A stretch of 64,000 nt of DNA from positions 4,045,448-4,109,447 of the forward strand of contig CM030938.1 of NCBI GenBank assembly GCA_018136815.1, in the 5' to 3' direction. Shown here one piece after another: positions 62,503-64,000 of this stretch. Made by a program: the position numbers and the translations under genes. Within the stretch, counting starts at the first letter, position 1, and each line of letters starts with the position of its first letter. The stretch comes from Isochrysis galbana. Lineage: Eukaryota; Haptophyta; Isochrysidales; Isochrysidaceae. Under the pieces are notes generated by a model. That model worked only from the letters and a program-made list of their open reading frames with translations, was not told where the DNA came from and did no database searches.

Positions 62503-63641
62503 CGAGTGCGAGGGACGAGAAGAGAGACGGAGGTTCGGAGGCTCACAACGCGCGGCGTTGGAGGGTAGGGCCGAGGCTAGCTAGCGAGCTAGAGGAAGAG
62601 AGAGAAGGAGAATGAGAGCTTCTTAGGTCCAAGGTAGACACGAGAGACTACAACACAGGGACTCAAAAAGACCCCTCGTCACACAGACACACACGAACTA
62701 AACCAAACAGGGCGAAAACTAACCACACTCAGGGCGGACTGTCAAGCGTCGGCACCAAGGCAACTCATCGGCGCACAGACATGCGAAACAGAGAAGTCGG
62801 AACAACGAGAGCAGACCTCGCTGTGGAGCTACCGCCGATATACGAAGAGAAGACGGAAGACTACAACCGATGCATGAAGAGAAGACGGAAGACAGTCGTG
62901 GAACGTTTGATGACATCGAAAGAAAGTAAGAGAAGGGGTAGAATGTCGCCGACGAGACCTTGAGGCTTAAAATAAACCACCGGTTAGAAGTAAAAGTCTG
63001 TCATCGTATGGAATACGACATTTTTCTAGGGTGGTGATTATGAAAGGGGGCCCCGGGAGCTTTCCTCACCCTACCTACCTCCTTCTCCTTGTCCTGGGCG
63101 CCGCCTGTATATGTGATGTCGTCGTCGTGATTAGGCGATCTCCCGACTCTAGCCGGATAGTGCTACGAACTATTCTTTTTCCTTTGAAAGTTATACTTAT
63201 AAATGGATGACCTAATATCAGGTATCAGGGGTGGTGGACCTTATATCATGATATCAGGACCTAATATTAGGCTGATGGAGCAACTAGGCGTCCTCCCGCC
63301 TTTCTCTGTTGAGGAGGTGGTCCAGCCTGTCATTGGACACCCCCCAACTTCCGCCGCGCCTCTCGCCGCTTCCCTTCCGTCCCTTCTGTTCCCATCTGAG
63401 GCAGTGGTAACCTCGGATCCGTCAGGTGAAGAATCTAAATCGACGCGTCCCGCGCCGGGCCCGTCCAAGGGGCCCAAGGCCCCTCCTCCTGCAGAAGCGG
63501 GCCTCCCGCCCGCTCTGCCCGCCACCACTCCCGAAGACCGCGCCTCCTCACAGGCCGAGCTCGCGGCTACCACCGTCTTTCAATCATTCGAGGCCGGCGC
63601 CGCGCCTCCATCACCACATCAGCCCCGTTGCCCTCACTGGC
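62503..63641. other. Intergenic, nothing recognised
   Basis: Includes ACCTAATATCAGG-type short repeats near 63208-63275 with a perfect 12-nt palindrome CCTAATATTAGG at 63262-63273. Confidence 0.45.
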
Positions 63642-64000
63642 ATGAACCATGTGGGGAGTCCCGCCGCGGGCGCTGGAATGGGAGGGGCTGTGTGCGCCGG
63701 CTCGCTCGTGCTGGCTCGCGTGCAGGCAGGGTGAGGGAGCCCTGCGCTTCTAGCATTCAATGCCGCAGGCGCGCGCCCCAGTGCACGCGATGTACCGCCA
63801 GCGCCTTGGCTGCGTCTGCCGCGCTCTTGCGCTTGCAGTGTCGGCGAATCATCATCATCTGATGATACCTCCGCCGCAGTGGCAGTGGCGCCTGCCATCA
63901 CGGCAGCGCTGCCCATGGCTGAGCGCGAGGCTCTGTCTGGGTTGGGGTTGGGCACCATCGCTCGCTCGCTCGCTCTCGCTCGCGAGAGGTTTCACCGCCG
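63642..64000 (+). CDS. Unrecognised gene, first two exons, cut by the window edge
   Basis: A frame including ATG 63642 (MNHVGSPAAGAGMGGAVCAG) reaches a GTGAGG donor at 63731. CTTGCGCTTGCAG ends a 108-nt intron at 63838, and the frame continues without stop to 64000 (VGESSSSDDTSAAVAVAPAI, then MAEREALSGLGLGTIARSLA). The in-frame splice and the intron length typical of the window support it. The true start may be further upstream. No family recognised. Confidence 0.4.

Overview
This is eukaryotic nuclear DNA, GC-rich and dense with retroelements. It probably comes from a flagellated unicellular alga; a haptophyte or similar GC-rich protist fits best, but that is inference. The host genes carry short GT-AG introns (101-183 nt), encode typical eukaryotic proteins (PACRG, NOP58, REI1/ZNF622, ITPA) and often start next to long homopurine/homopyrimidine tracts. 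PACRG implies a motile axoneme. Three 100-N runs (4501-4600, 14895-14994, 56019-56118) are scaffold gaps, so the window consists of four contigs.

Layout. 1-4500: the 5' end of an unknown minus-strand gene, a degenerate non-LTR ORF1 copy and dispersed repeats. 4601-14894: a gap-bounded contig holding the reverse complement of a retrotransposon unit. 14995-19760: LINE 5' and 3' fragments and a chimera of a Ty3 integrase with leucine-rich repeats. 20112-21282: PACRG. 22085-23215: a purine-rich block and minisatellite. 24592-25490: ITPA. 25880-27210: LINE fragment, hairpin repeat and a broken YLDKHxVDCG-repeat gene. 28421-30429: sodium:solute symporter. 31845-33363: LINE 5' end with an ORF1. 35131-37719: an ankyrin-FKBP-TPR-CS co-chaperone. 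39124-40674: REI1/ZNF622 homologue. 42007-44590: the first exons of an unknown gene and two joined LINE ORF2 pieces. 45280-56018: a Ty1/copia pol (minus) divergent from a Ty3/gypsy-like gag and pol (plus). 56119-56436: NOP58 5' end. 58897-59537: SPRY protein. 60278-62502: repeats and a gag-like ORF. 63642-64000: first exons of an unknown gene.

The most notable element is the Ty3-type retrotransposon. Its pol reading frame carries a phage-type cytosine-C5 methyltransferase-like domain upstream of protease, reverse transcriptase and RNase H. Gag and pol lie in one frame separated by a single UAG, and pol has no usable ATG, which points to stop-codon readthrough. A Ty1/copia pol without gag or protease lies head-to-head with it.

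The contig 4601-14894 matches 47947-56018 in inverted orientation over 8.07 kb, with one single-base difference that I could find. Each copy ends exactly at a gap. An unmerged, misplaced contig overlap is at least as likely as a true recent inverted duplication. Host genes appear to be independent single genes; the rest is largely retroelement debris.
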